Origin: JBOHER01 sp050701115
Lineage (GTDB): Bacteria; Actinomycetota; Actinomycetes; Mycobacteriales; Pseudonocardiaceae
NCBI GenBank assembly: GCA_050701115.1
Contig: JBOHER010000036.1
Coordinates: 1-5,026, forward strand
DNA length: 5,026 nt
Direction: 5' to 3'
Each line of letters begins with the position of its first letter. The stretch's first letter is position 1. The notes below the pieces were generated by a model. That model searched no databases and was not told the origin of the DNA. It saw only the letters and a list, made by a program, of their open reading frames with translations. The translations under genes and the position numbers were made by a program. Positions 1 to 4,924 of the stretch are shown here, piece by piece.

Positions 1-171
1 CTGGTGCTTGAGTTGGTCGATGTCGTCGGGAGCGCCGAGGCCGGACTGGCGCCATGCCTGCTCGCCGAGCGCTTCGGAGAGGCGCTGTTCGAGTTGATGC
101 ACGCGGGCGGCGAGTCGGGCGGCGCGCTGCTGGGCGTTGAGCAGGTCGGCCTGCAGGGTCTTGACCGCCTC
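1..171 (-). pseudogene. TnpC-like/DUF6262 coiled-coil protein, N-terminally truncated, runs off the left edge
   Basis: An open minus-strand frame of 57 codons runs from 171 to the window edge and carries on outside it. It reads EAVKTLQADL at its upstream end and then the stretch LSEALGEQAWRQSGLGAP. A long Leu/Ala/Arg/Gln-rich heptad-like segment followed by a 'GEQ-W-R-SGLGAP-DID-L' block is, from memory, typical of the small TnpC-like (DUF6262) proteins encoded behind Tn554-type tyrosine recombinases, which assist those recombinases. No start codon is visible: the frame is closed upstream by an in-frame TAG at 175-177, only about 15 nt from the IS3 end. The N-terminal half is therefore missing. 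Removing the IS3 element does not reopen the frame, so the truncation is separate from, and probably older than, the IS3 insertion. A GTG inside the frame (the V of ARVHQ) could start a shorter product, but I consider that unlikely. The family call rests on recognition, not on a search. Confidence 0.6.
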
Positions 172-187
172 GTTCTATGTCCTCGGG

Positions 188-190
188 GAA
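188..190. repeat. Left copy of the IS3 target-site duplication (GAA)
   Basis: The trinucleotide GAA abuts the left inverted repeat and is repeated in direct orientation just outside the right inverted repeat at 3413-3415. Three bases can match by chance (1 in 64). The support comes from the independent placement of the ends by inverted-repeat alignment. Confidence 0.6.
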
Positions 191-216
191 TGGGCAGCCC
201 CGCGTTTTCCGGACAG
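191..216. repeat. IS3 terminal inverted repeat, orfB-side end
   Basis: Starts TGGGCAGCCCCG and contains TTTTCCGGACAG. It matches the reverse complement of 3387-3412 at 21 of 26 positions. It starts with the TG usual at IS3-family ends and lies 26 nt beyond the orfB stop codon. Confidence 0.8.
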
Positions 217-241
217 CTTGTTTGTGATCCTGGCATCTGTA

Positions 242-1123
242 TCAAGCTGCCTGCTGTCCGCTGATGTACGCCTCGTAAGCCTCTGCTGGCGTCCTGTATC
301 CCAGAGCCGAATGCAGACGTCGAGTATTGTAGCGCCCCTCAATGTACCTGGCAATATCGCTCTTCGCATGCGCCCGAGTCGGATACTGCGTACGATACAC
401 ACGCTCCGTCTTCAGCACGCCGAAGAACGACTCTGCCATCGCATTGTCGTAGCACACACCGGTGCGTCCCACCGACTGGTTGATCCCTAGAGAACCCAAC
501 TTCACGGCGAACTCGTACGACATGTAGTTGCTCCCACGGTCGGAATGGAACACCGACCCCGCGCCGACAATGCCACTGGCAACAGCGGCGTCAATCGCCG
601 CACTGATCAGCGGCGTCCTGTAATGGTCGTCCATCGCATAACCGACCACCGCCTTGGTGTGACAATCCAACACCGTCGCCAGAAAAAGCCAGCCCTCCCA
701 CGTCGGAATGTAGGTGACGTCACCCACAAGCTTCTGACCGGGCGCGTCGGCGGTGAAGTCCCCGGCGACAAGATCAGGCACCCTGCCGGCGTCGCCGCCC
801 TCGGTGAGGCTGTGCCGCCACGGACGCGGCTGGCACGCCACCAGCTCCAACTCGCGCATCAACGCCCTCACCAGCTCCAACCCGGCCGGCACGCCCTGAC
901 GCCCCAACTCGGCATGCACCCGCCGATAGCCGTAGGTCTCGTCCGACTCGTCGAAGATCTCGGCGATCTTGACCTTCAGCACCTCCCGACGTTCCGCCGT
1001 CGCCGACATCGGCCGCCCACGCCACTCGTAGAACCCCGACTTCGACACCGACAACCACATGCACATCCTCACAATCGGATACGCGTACTTCAGCCCGTCG
1101 ATAAACTCGAACTTGTCGCTCAC
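242..1123 (-). CDS. IS3-family transposase OrfB (integrase-like DDE catalytic subunit)
   Basis: A 293-residue protein that carries the strand-transfer chemistry of IS3 copy-out/paste-in transposition. The N-terminal ~110 residues form the usual OrfB lead region (YPIVRMCMWLSVSKSGFYEW at 15-34 and ETYGYRRVHAEL at 62-73), followed by a retroviral-integrase-like core. The catalytic residues are visible: D135 in GDVTYIP, D195 in HSDRGSNY and E231 in NAMAESFFGVLKTE, with 35 residues between the second Asp and the Glu (DD35E). The C-terminal YNTRRLHSALGYRTPAEAYE signature of the family is complete. It begins at a GTG whose bases overlap the orfA TGA (shared GTGA at 1120-1123), and no good ribosome-binding site precedes it. 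Expression is therefore probably by translational coupling or by -1 frameshifting from OrfA into an OrfAB fusion. The length is normal and I see no damage. Confidence 0.95.
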   Translation of the reverse strand: MSDKFEFIDGLKYAYPIVRMCMWLSVSKSGFYEWRGRPMSATAERREVLKVKIAEIFDESDETYGYRRVHAELGRQGVPAGLELVRALMRELELVACQPRPWRHSLTEGGDAGRVPDLVAGDFTADAPGQKLVGDVTYIPTWEGWLFLATVLDCHTKAVVGYAMDDHYRTPLISAAIDAAVASGIVGAGSVFHSDRGSNYMSYEFAVKLGSLGINQSVGRTGVCYDNAMAESFFGVLKTERVYRTQYPTRAHAKSDIARYIEGRYNTRRLHSALGYRTPAEAYEAYISGQQAA

Positions 1124-1277
1124 TGGCGACTCTGGGCGAAGTACGCTGCGGCTTTTTTCAGGAACTCGTTCTCCATCCGGACCTCGCGCATCTCACGCTC
1201 CAACTCGCGAAGACGCGCCCGCCCGTGCACATCCAACGGCGGCTCCTCACCCGCATGCTCCCGGCGATACCTGTTCA
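1120..1277 (-). CDS. IS3-family transposase OrfA, 3' exon (residues 47-98)
   Basis: This is the second half of OrfA, resuming directly after the group II intron. Its first two bases (TG) complete the Val47 codon, whose first G is the last base of the 5' exon at 3211. Spliced, it reads W46-V-N-R-Y-R-R-E-H-A-G, which is the sequence expected at this point in actinobacterial OrfA proteins. Next come a leucine-zipper-like segment (RARLRELEREMREVRMENEF, used for OrfA multimerisation in the family) and the conserved end FLKKAAAYFA. The stop TGA overlaps the GTG start of orfB. Read without splicing, the frame extends back into the intron as meaningless residues. The full spliced OrfA is 98 residues, a normal length. 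Confidence 0.9.
1152..1158 (-). promoter_or_regulatory. A6G run near the orfA end, candidate -1 frameshift site
   Basis: The minus strand reads CTG AAA AAA GCC in the OrfA frame, giving an AAAAAAG heptamer about 30 nt before the OrfA stop. The OrfB frame is -1 relative to OrfA and stays open from this run through to the OrfB GTG, as needed for an OrfAB fusion. Caveat: the zero-frame codons here are AAA-AAA-GCC, not the standard A-AAA-AAG register used by elements such as IS911. Slippage would therefore be weaker or rely on one tRNA. Confidence 0.4.
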
Positions 1278-1280
1278 GTC

Positions 1281-1314
1281 GGGTAGCCGGGGGGAATCGC
1301 ACCCCCCGGCTCCC
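1281..1314 (-). ncRNA. Group II intron domain VI with bulged branch-point A
   Basis: The minus strand forms GGG-AGCC-GGGGGG, a loop of about 7 nt, then CCCCCC-GGCU-A-CCC. The single unpaired A (position 1284) is opposite a continuous strand and lies six bases before the intron's last base at 1278. That is the place and shape of the lariat branch-point adenosine. It sits 3 nt downstream of domain V. The GC-rich stem is longer and stronger than in many introns of this type. Confidence 0.88.
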
Positions 1315-1317
1315 ACA

Positions 1318-1351
1318 GAACGGTGCGTGAACCTCTCGGTTCACACCGCTC
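1318..1351 (-). ncRNA. Group II intron domain V (catalytic hairpin)
   Basis: Exactly 34 nt: GAGCGGTG, then TGAACC, a GAGA (GNRA) tetraloop, GGTTCA, a two-base CG bulge and CACCGTTC. Both helices pair along their full length, allowing G-U. The AGC catalytic triad is at bases 2-4, and the two-nucleotide bulge is in the canonical place on the 3' strand. All hallmark features of domain V are present, so the ribozyme's active-site hairpin looks functional. Confidence 0.95.
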
Positions 1352-1354
1352 TTG

Positions 1355-2617
1355 TCATCGGATCCATTCGAACGTGGCCGTCAAGCGCCAGTGAGCGAAC
1401 AGGTCGGATTGTCGGTCGACAACCGCGAACCACCACACCTTGACCTTCTTGAACGATGCCAGCCGTCGGTACTTGTTCCGAGCCCAGCGCACCAGGTAGG
1501 CGTTGATGCGCTTGAGGAGGGGATGCAACATCGACCGGTAGAACCGGCCGTAGTAGTTGATCCAGCCTCGCACGATCGGGTTGATCCAAGCGGCGAGGTC
1601 GTCCAGTTCGTGTCGTGTGCGTCTGTGCAGCCGCCATCGGCGGACCTGACCGCTGATCGCCTTGAGCGCCTCCGGGCTGATCGCCGGGGCAAACCCCGTG
1701 AACAGCACACCGCGTCTGGTTCGCACGGTCCGGCGGCAGAACTTGAACCCAAGGAAGACGAACGACGTGTGCTCGGACGAGCCACGCCGGTTGTCGTCCT
1801 TGCAGTACACGATCTTGGTCCTGTCGGGATGCAACCGCAGCCCGACCTCATCCATCCGATCGGCAAGCCGCGCCAACACGTAGCGGGCCTGCTTCTCGGT
1901 CACACAGTGCACCACCGCATCGTCTGCGTAACGTTCGAACTCCACGGACGGGAACTCGCGTTCCATCCACGCGTCGAACGCATAGTGCAGGAACAGGTTG
2001 GCCAGCACGGGCGAGACCGCCGACCCCTGCGGGGTCCCACGGTCCCGCTCGCGCACGGTGCCATCAGGCAGTGCCAGCGGCGCTTGCAGCCACCGCTTGA
2101 CATACAGCACCACCCACGCCTGGTCGGTGTTGGCCTCCACCGCCTTGACGATCAGATCGTGATCCACGGAGTCGAAGAACTTGGCGACATCAAGATCGAT
2201 GACCCAGTCCTTCCTCTGGCACCGCGTCCGACAGACCTCGACCGCATCCAGCGCCGAACGCTGCGGCCGGTACCCGTAGGAATCGTCATGGAAGATCGAC
2301 TCCACGCGGGCTTCCAACTGCAACGCCACCACTGTCTGCGCGATCCTGTCCGCCACGGTCGGCACCCCGAGAACCCGTGTCCCCTCGCCGTGCGACTTCG
2401 GTATCTCCACCGCCATCACCGGGGGCGGGAAGTAGCTGCCCGAGGACATCCGATTCCAGATCTTGTACAAGTTGTCACGAAGATCAGTTTCGAACTCCTC
2501 GATGGACTGACCGTCCACCCCCGCGGCCCCCTTGTTGGCCGCGACACGCTGATACGCCTCCCACACCAGACTCTTCGGTATGGCAAACGACTTGTTCGAA
2601 GAACTTGACCTGCTCAC
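1355..2617 (-). CDS. ltrA: Group II intron-encoded reverse transcriptase/maturase (endonuclease-less)
   Basis: A 420-residue intron-encoded protein that binds its own intron RNA, helps it fold and splice, and reverse-transcribes it during retrohoming. In order: an N-terminal RT0-like block with GVDGQSIEEF (33-42); fingers with GVPTVADRIAQ (84-94) and YGYRPQRSA (114-122); RT3 with catalytic D143 in DLDVAKFFDSVDH; RT4 with GTPQGSAVSPVLANLF (194-209); the YADD box at 230-233 (D232, D233); and RT6/7 up to FVFLGFKF (286-293). The thumb/maturase X domain includes WINYYGRFYRSMLHPLLKRI (352-371) and INAYLVRWARNKYRRL. The protein ends at 420, with no HNH endonuclease. The start is a GTG with a strong Shine-Dalgarno (GGGAGGAG) four bases upstream. 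The stop codon lies 3 nt before domain V, so the gene end forms part of the ribozyme. The symbol is the generic family name. The full-length frame and intact motifs suggest activity. Confidence 0.95.
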   Translation of the reverse strand: MSRSSSSNKSFAIPKSLVWEAYQRVAANKGAAGVDGQSIEEFETDLRDNLYKIWNRMSSGSYFPPPVMAVEIPKSHGEGTRVLGVPTVADRIAQTVVALQLEARVESIFHDDSYGYRPQRSALDAVEVCRTRCQRKDWVIDLDVAKFFDSVDHDLIVKAVEANTDQAWVVLYVKRWLQAPLALPDGTVRERDRGTPQGSAVSPVLANLFLHYAFDAWMEREFPSVEFERYADDAVVHCVTEKQARYVLARLADRMDEVGLRLHPDRTKIVYCKDDNRRGSSEHTSFVFLGFKFCRRTVRTRRGVLFTGFAPAISPEALKAISGQVRRWRLHRRTRHELDDLAAWINPIVRGWINYYGRFYRSMLHPLLKRINAYLVRWARNKYRRLASFKKVKVWWFAVVDRQSDLFAHWRLTATFEWIR

Positions 2618-2621
2618 GCGA

Positions 2622-2629
2622 CTCCTCCC
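2622..2629 (-). promoter_or_regulatory. Ribosome-binding site of the intron maturase
   Basis: GGGAGGAG on the minus strand is followed by T-CGC and then the GTG at 2615-2617. This near-perfect Shine-Dalgarno sequence decides the GTG start, and it lies inside domain IV of the intron. Confidence 0.8.
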
Positions 2630-2669
2630 AAGGCCGAACCGGCCTCAGTTGCTCGTGCGAACATTCCAT

Positions 2670-2676
2670 CGATGAC
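2670..2676 (-). ncRNA. Domain IV basal stem, 5' strand (pairs with 1354-1360)
   Basis: GTCATCG here is perfectly complementary to CGATGAC at 1354-1360, just two bases before domain V. The pair would close domain IV around the whole maturase gene. The 3' strand overlaps the maturase stop codon. A second short pairing further in (TTCG with CGAA) is possible. Assigned by eye from complementarity and position. Confidence 0.6.
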
Positions 2677-3210
2677 CCAGCCCCTTCGCTCCACGCCCAT
2701 TACAGGCGCTTCGCCGCTACTACAGGCCGGTCCGCCAGCAGGTGCAGCATCGGTACTCAACGTCTCCAGTTTCGGCTGTTCGACGTGCTCCCTCTCGCCG
2801 GTCCACCATCGGTGAACGCGGCCATATCAGCACCTGCCTTCTCACGTTCCGTGCAGAAGCCGCAGACCGGACTCGCGCCGTCTTCATGCCGGACACCACC
2901 TGGCCAATAAGCGGGCACCCGCCAGGCTCGTCCCGGGACTACTGGGATGCCCCGGTTTCGATGCCATCTACTGGTCTCGACACGTCATCAACGGTTCGCT
3001 TGCGCTCGCCTTCCCGGTCCCCACCTGACACATCTCGTGCGCCTTTTCCTCATCGCTCACCACGACGGTCTTCAACCAACGCAGCATGAGGCGGTTTGAC
3101 GCCTCCCCCCACAGGGCGACGCCGAAGGGCCAGCACCCTTCATCTCCTGCACAGCACCACGGTCAGAAACCCTGCCTACATACCGGTTCCTTTCCGCGTT
3201 CGTGACACAC
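2677..3210 (-). ncRNA. Group II intron 5' ribozyme region (domains I-III)
   Basis: About 534 nt with no credible reading frame, between the GTGTG 5' end and domain IV. It holds EBS1 at 2941-2946. Near its 3' end (about 2685-2726), the minus strand reads CCTGTAGTAGCGGCGAAGCG, then CCTGTAATGGGCGTGGAGCG and AAGGGG, which I recognise as the well-conserved domain III stretch of many bacterial introns. The maturase starts at intron nucleotide 594, a usual distance. Individual domain I sub-helices were not resolved by eye. Confidence 0.8.
2941..2946 (-). other. EBS1 (exon-binding site 1) of the group II intron
   Basis: CCCAGT on the minus strand is the exact reverse complement of ACTGGG, the last six bases of the 5' exon. 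It lies at intron nucleotides 265-270, a typical place for EBS1, in a 13-nt loop closed by the stem CCGGG (2951-2955) / CCCGG (2933-2937). Loop position plus six Watson-Crick pairs make the call strong. Confidence 0.85.
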
Positions 3211-3216
3211 CCCAGT
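3211..3216 (-). other. IBS1 (intron-binding site 1) in orfA
   Basis: ACTGGG on the minus strand, directly upstream of the 5' splice site, pairs with EBS1 at 2941-2946. It covers the N45-W46 codons at the end of the OrfA helix-turn-helix, so the intron targets a conserved part of the IS gene. Confidence 0.8.
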
Positions 3217-3349
3217 TACCCAACGTGCCCTCATTGATGCCGAGCTCGCGCGCCACCCGCGCGATCGGACGCGACGTCTCGATCACCAACTTCACCGCCT
3301 CTCCCCGAAACTCAGGAGAGAACCTCCTAGTCCCACGCTTAGCTGACAT
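3211..3349 (-). CDS. IS3-family transposase OrfA, 5' exon (residues 1-46 and first base of codon 47)
   Basis: This is the DNA-binding subunit of the IS3 transposase, which recognises the IS ends. The exon encodes MSAKRGTRRFSPEFRGEAVK followed by a helix-turn-helix (about residues 26-46: SRPIARVARELGINEGTLGNW). It is 139 nt, that is 46 codons plus one base, so the intron sits in phase 1. The ATG at 3347-3349 is preceded by AAAGGTGGG at workable Shine-Dalgarno spacing. Read without splicing, the frame runs into the intron as GVSRTRKGTGM and then a stop, so unspliced RNA gives only a truncated OrfA. Together with 1120-1277 it makes a 98-residue protein. Confidence 0.9.
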
Positions 3350-3386
3350 ACACCCACCTTTCAAACGAGGAAGCCTACAGGCCTCC

Positions 3387-3412
3387 CTGTCCGGAAACCC
3401 CGGGGCACCCCT
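3387..3412. repeat. IS3 terminal inverted repeat, orfA-side end
   Basis: Read inwards from 3412 on the minus strand it is AGGGGTGCCCCG, then GGGTTTCCGGACAG. It matches the opposite end at 21 of 26 positions. It lies 37 nt upstream of the OrfA ATG, so the orfA promoter would lie in or beside it. Confidence 0.8.
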
Positions 3413-3415
3413 GAA
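3413..3415. repeat. Right copy of the IS3 target-site duplication (GAA)
   Basis: GAA directly outside the orfA-side inverted repeat, matching 188-190. Deleting one copy and the IS would rejoin ...TCCTCGGG-GAA-GGTTGATT... as the pre-insertion sequence. Confidence 0.6.
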
Positions 3416-3496
3416 GGTTGATTCCGTCTCGCTGAGCGTCGCTGGTTTGCGCGGGTGTGGTCGAGGTTGCGAAGCTTCACCCCTGTAACAGTGGTT

Positions 3497-3528
3497 GACC
3501 CCCGCGGTGTGGCAAGCACCCGGGGGTC
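3497..3528. repeat. Strong 12-bp hairpin in the spacer between IS3 and ISL3
   Basis: GACCCCCG-C-GGTG, loop TGGCAAG, then CACC-CGGGGGTC. Twelve base pairs are interrupted by a single bulged C. No run of T follows on either strand, so it is not a canonical intrinsic terminator. It could be a transposon-end or attachment structure, a leftover stem, or a terminator without a U-tract. No gene is visible in the 153-nt spacer (3413-3565). Confidence 0.55.
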
Positions 3529-3565
3529 GTGGGCTGAATGGGCAGCCGGTGCTGATCATATTTCC

Positions 3566-4759
3566 GGCTCCTCGCTGAACGGAGTGGGTTTCGGGGTTCT
3601 GACGCCGGTGCAGTTACGGTCCTGGAATCACTTCCGGGACCGAGCGAAGGCGTGGATTGTGGACAAGCTTGAGGTGTTTCAGGCCGCGTTGGGGGTCACC
3701 GAGCCGTGGCGGGTGACCGACGCCGCGTTCGACCCCGGACAGGGCAGGCTGGATGTGCACATCGACTTCCCGCGCGGCTCCCGGTTCGCCTGCCCGGAGG
3801 GCGACGAGCCGGCGTGTCCGGTGCATGACACCGAGGCAAAGACGTGGCGGCATCTGGACTTCTTCCAGCACCAGGCCCACCTGCACGCCCGGGTGCCCAG
3901 GGTCGGCTGCCCCGAGCACGGTGTGCGCCAGGTGGCCGTGCCGTGGGCGCGGCCGAGCAGCGGGTTCACGCTGCTTTTCGAGGCGTTGCTGCTCGAGTTC
4001 TCCCCGCACATGCCGGTGGCGGCGATCGCGCGCATGGTCGGTGAGCACGACACCCGCATCTGGCGGGTGCTGGAGCACTACGTCGACAAGGCACGCGCGG
4101 AGCTGGACTTGTCCGAGGTCACCAGGGTGGGGGTGGACGAGACCTCCGCGCGACGGGGTCAGGACTACGTGACGCTGTTCATGGATCTGGACACGCCCCG
4201 GGTGATGTTTGCCACCGAGGACCGCGACGCCGCCACCGTCGGGCGTTTCGTGGCCGACCTGGCCGCTCACGGCGGCGACCCCGCGCAGGTCACCAGCGTG
4301 TGCTGTGACATGAGCCCGGCGTTCATCCGCGGCGTCACCGACCATCTGGGCGGCGCGGAGATCACCTTCGACCGCTACCACGTGATCGCTGCGCTGAACA
4401 CCGCGGTGGACGACGTACGCAAGGCCGAGCGGCGCAGCCACCCTGAGCTGGCGGGCAGCAAGTACGTGTGGCTGAAACGGCCCGAGCGGCTCAGCGAGCG
4501 TCAGACCGAGACGTTGGCGTGGCTGACGCGGCCCTCGTCGCGGCTGGCCACCGCCCGCGCCTACCGGTGGCGGTGGGACTTCGACGGCTTCTACGGCCAG
4601 CCGCCCGAGCTGGCCGAGGCCTACCTGGCCCGCTGGTGCCGAGGTGCGGTCCGCTCGCGGCTGGAGCCGATCAAGAAGTTCGTGCGCATGGTGCGATCCC
4701 ACTGGGACGGCATCCTCGCCTGGCACCAGACTCGCGTGAGCAACGGCATCCTGGAGGGC
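3566..4759 (+). mobile_element. ISL3-family insertion sequence, truncated at its right end
   Basis: The left end is placed at GGCTCCTCGCTGAACGGAGT (3566), which resembles the GGCTCTTCG-type ends of ISL3 elements and lies 93 nt before the chosen transposase start. The eight bases before it (ATATTTCC) are AT-rich, as expected for an ISL3 8-bp target duplication, but no second copy can be checked because the right end is gone. Recognisable transposase sequence stops at about 4759, so the C-terminal coding end and the right inverted repeat are missing. Confidence 0.65.
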
Positions 4760-4816
4760 ACCATTATCGGGAGCCGGGAGCCGGGTGTCGTCGACGTCGC
4801 TGACGAGGCCGCGTGA
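3659..4816 (+). pseudogene. ISL3-family transposase, 3'-truncated with an unrelated C-terminal tail
   Basis: A DDE transposase of the ISL3 family. From the chosen GTG (VDKLEVFQAALGVTEPW) the frame is 385 codons; it is also open upstream to 3455, but that part crosses the presumed IS end. An N-terminal zinc-finger-like region has Cys45, Cys53, Cys84 and His87. The catalytic core shows D160 (RVGVDETSARRG), D217 (CCDMSPAF) and E366 (SNGILEG). FDRYHVI and RWCRGAVRSRLEPIKKFVR are further family signatures. After NGILEG the family normally goes on with an N-S-L-like segment and a basic YRS-type tail of some tens of residues. Here it switches to TIIGSREPGVVDVADEAA and a stop, with no family resemblance. 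The triad survives but the C-terminal end is lost, so it is probably inactive. The start is uncertain: AAGG about ten bases upstream is a modest ribosome-binding site. Confidence 0.85.
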
Positions 4817-4817
4817 G

Positions 4818-4832
4818 CGCGTCGGCGACGCG
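4818..4832. repeat. Small GC-rich palindrome downstream of the truncated transposase frame
   Basis: CGCGTC-GGC-GACGCG, a perfect 6-bp stem with a 3-nt loop, just after the TGA at 4814-4816 and followed by TTATC. It is a weak terminator candidate at best; short palindromes are common in such GC-rich DNA. The rest of 4817-4924 shows no gene. Confidence 0.3.
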
Positions 4833-4924
4833 TTATCTGGAGGGTGTGTCTGACGTCCCCCACATGGCGCCGCCGAGGCGGTAGACATTCTCGACTCGGC
4901 CACTGTGCTGGCCGGCCAGAAGGC

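Larger units (their letters stand above)
1278..3210 (-). mobile_element. Group II intron (self-splicing retroelement) inserted in IS3 orfA
   Basis: The intron is 1,933 nt, in the same orientation as orfA. Its 5' end reads GTGTG, matching the group II GUGYG consensus, and its 3' end reads CCCGAC, fitting the usual terminal AY. Cutting exactly here joins exon ...GGTAACTGGG to TGAACAGG... and recreates the OrfA codons for W-V-N-R-Y. From 5' to 3' it contains a ~534-nt ribozyme region (domains I-III), a domain IV holding the maturase gene, domain V (34 nt) and domain VI with a bulged A. EBS1 pairs perfectly with the last six bases of the 5' exon. The encoded protein has no HNH endonuclease domain, so mobility would resemble that of endonuclease-less introns such as RmInt1 (for example priming at replication forks). 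The subclass is not assigned. Confidence 0.95.
191..3412 (-). mobile_element. IS3-family insertion sequence interrupted by a group II intron
   Basis: The element spans 3,222 nt with the intron and 1,289 nt without it, the normal size of an IS3-family IS. It carries orfA and orfB in the usual order on the minus strand. The ends are set by imperfect inverted repeats: the 26 bases from 191 rightwards match the 26 read inwards from 3412 at 21 positions, including the shared cores GCCCCG and TTTCCGGACAG. Immediately outside both ends lies the same trinucleotide, GAA (188-190 and 3413-3415), fitting the 3-4 bp target duplications of this family. The outermost base differs between the ends (T versus A), so the exact edge could be off by a base or so. 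OrfB looks intact and OrfA is restored by splicing, so the element may be active. Confidence 0.85.

Noticed and set aside
1281..1314. GC-rich hairpin read as a transcription terminator
   Set aside because: Its position after domain V, the bulged A and the distance to the 3' splice site identify it as intron domain VI. No T-tract follows.
1352..2608. A 418-codon plus-strand open frame opposite the intron maturase
   Set aside because: It mirrors the maturase almost exactly, has a Pro/Arg/His-rich composition typical of antisense frames in GC-rich genes, and shows no known motif.
1355..2617. Reverse transcriptase belonging to a retron, a diversity-generating retroelement or a CRISPR-linked RT
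   Set aside because: It has a maturase X domain and sits inside a ribozyme with textbook domains V and VI and exact splice junctions. There is no msr/msd, template repeat or CRISPR array in the window.
188..3547. Direct repeat GAATGGGCAGCC at 188-199 and 3536-3547
   Set aside because: A single shared 12-mer is about what chance allows in a GC-rich 5-kb window. It disagrees with the inverted-repeat placement of the IS3 end, and similarity does not extend on either side.
3176..3559. A 127-codon minus-strand frame running through the IS3 end into OrfA
   Set aside because: Only the segment from the ATG at 3349 resembles OrfA. The upstream residues cross the inverted repeat and have no meaning, and the last residues are intron read-through.
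4760..4800. Repeated GGGAGCC motif resembling part of the intron's domain VI
   Set aside because: Only two short copies, with no pairing partner and no domain V nearby. Probably a local GC-rich repeat, not a second intron fragment.
3614..4903. A 429-codon minus-strand open frame opposite the ISL3 transposase
   Set aside because: An antisense shadow of a clear DDE transposase, with a low-complexity Arg/Gly/His/Pro-rich sequence and no family features.
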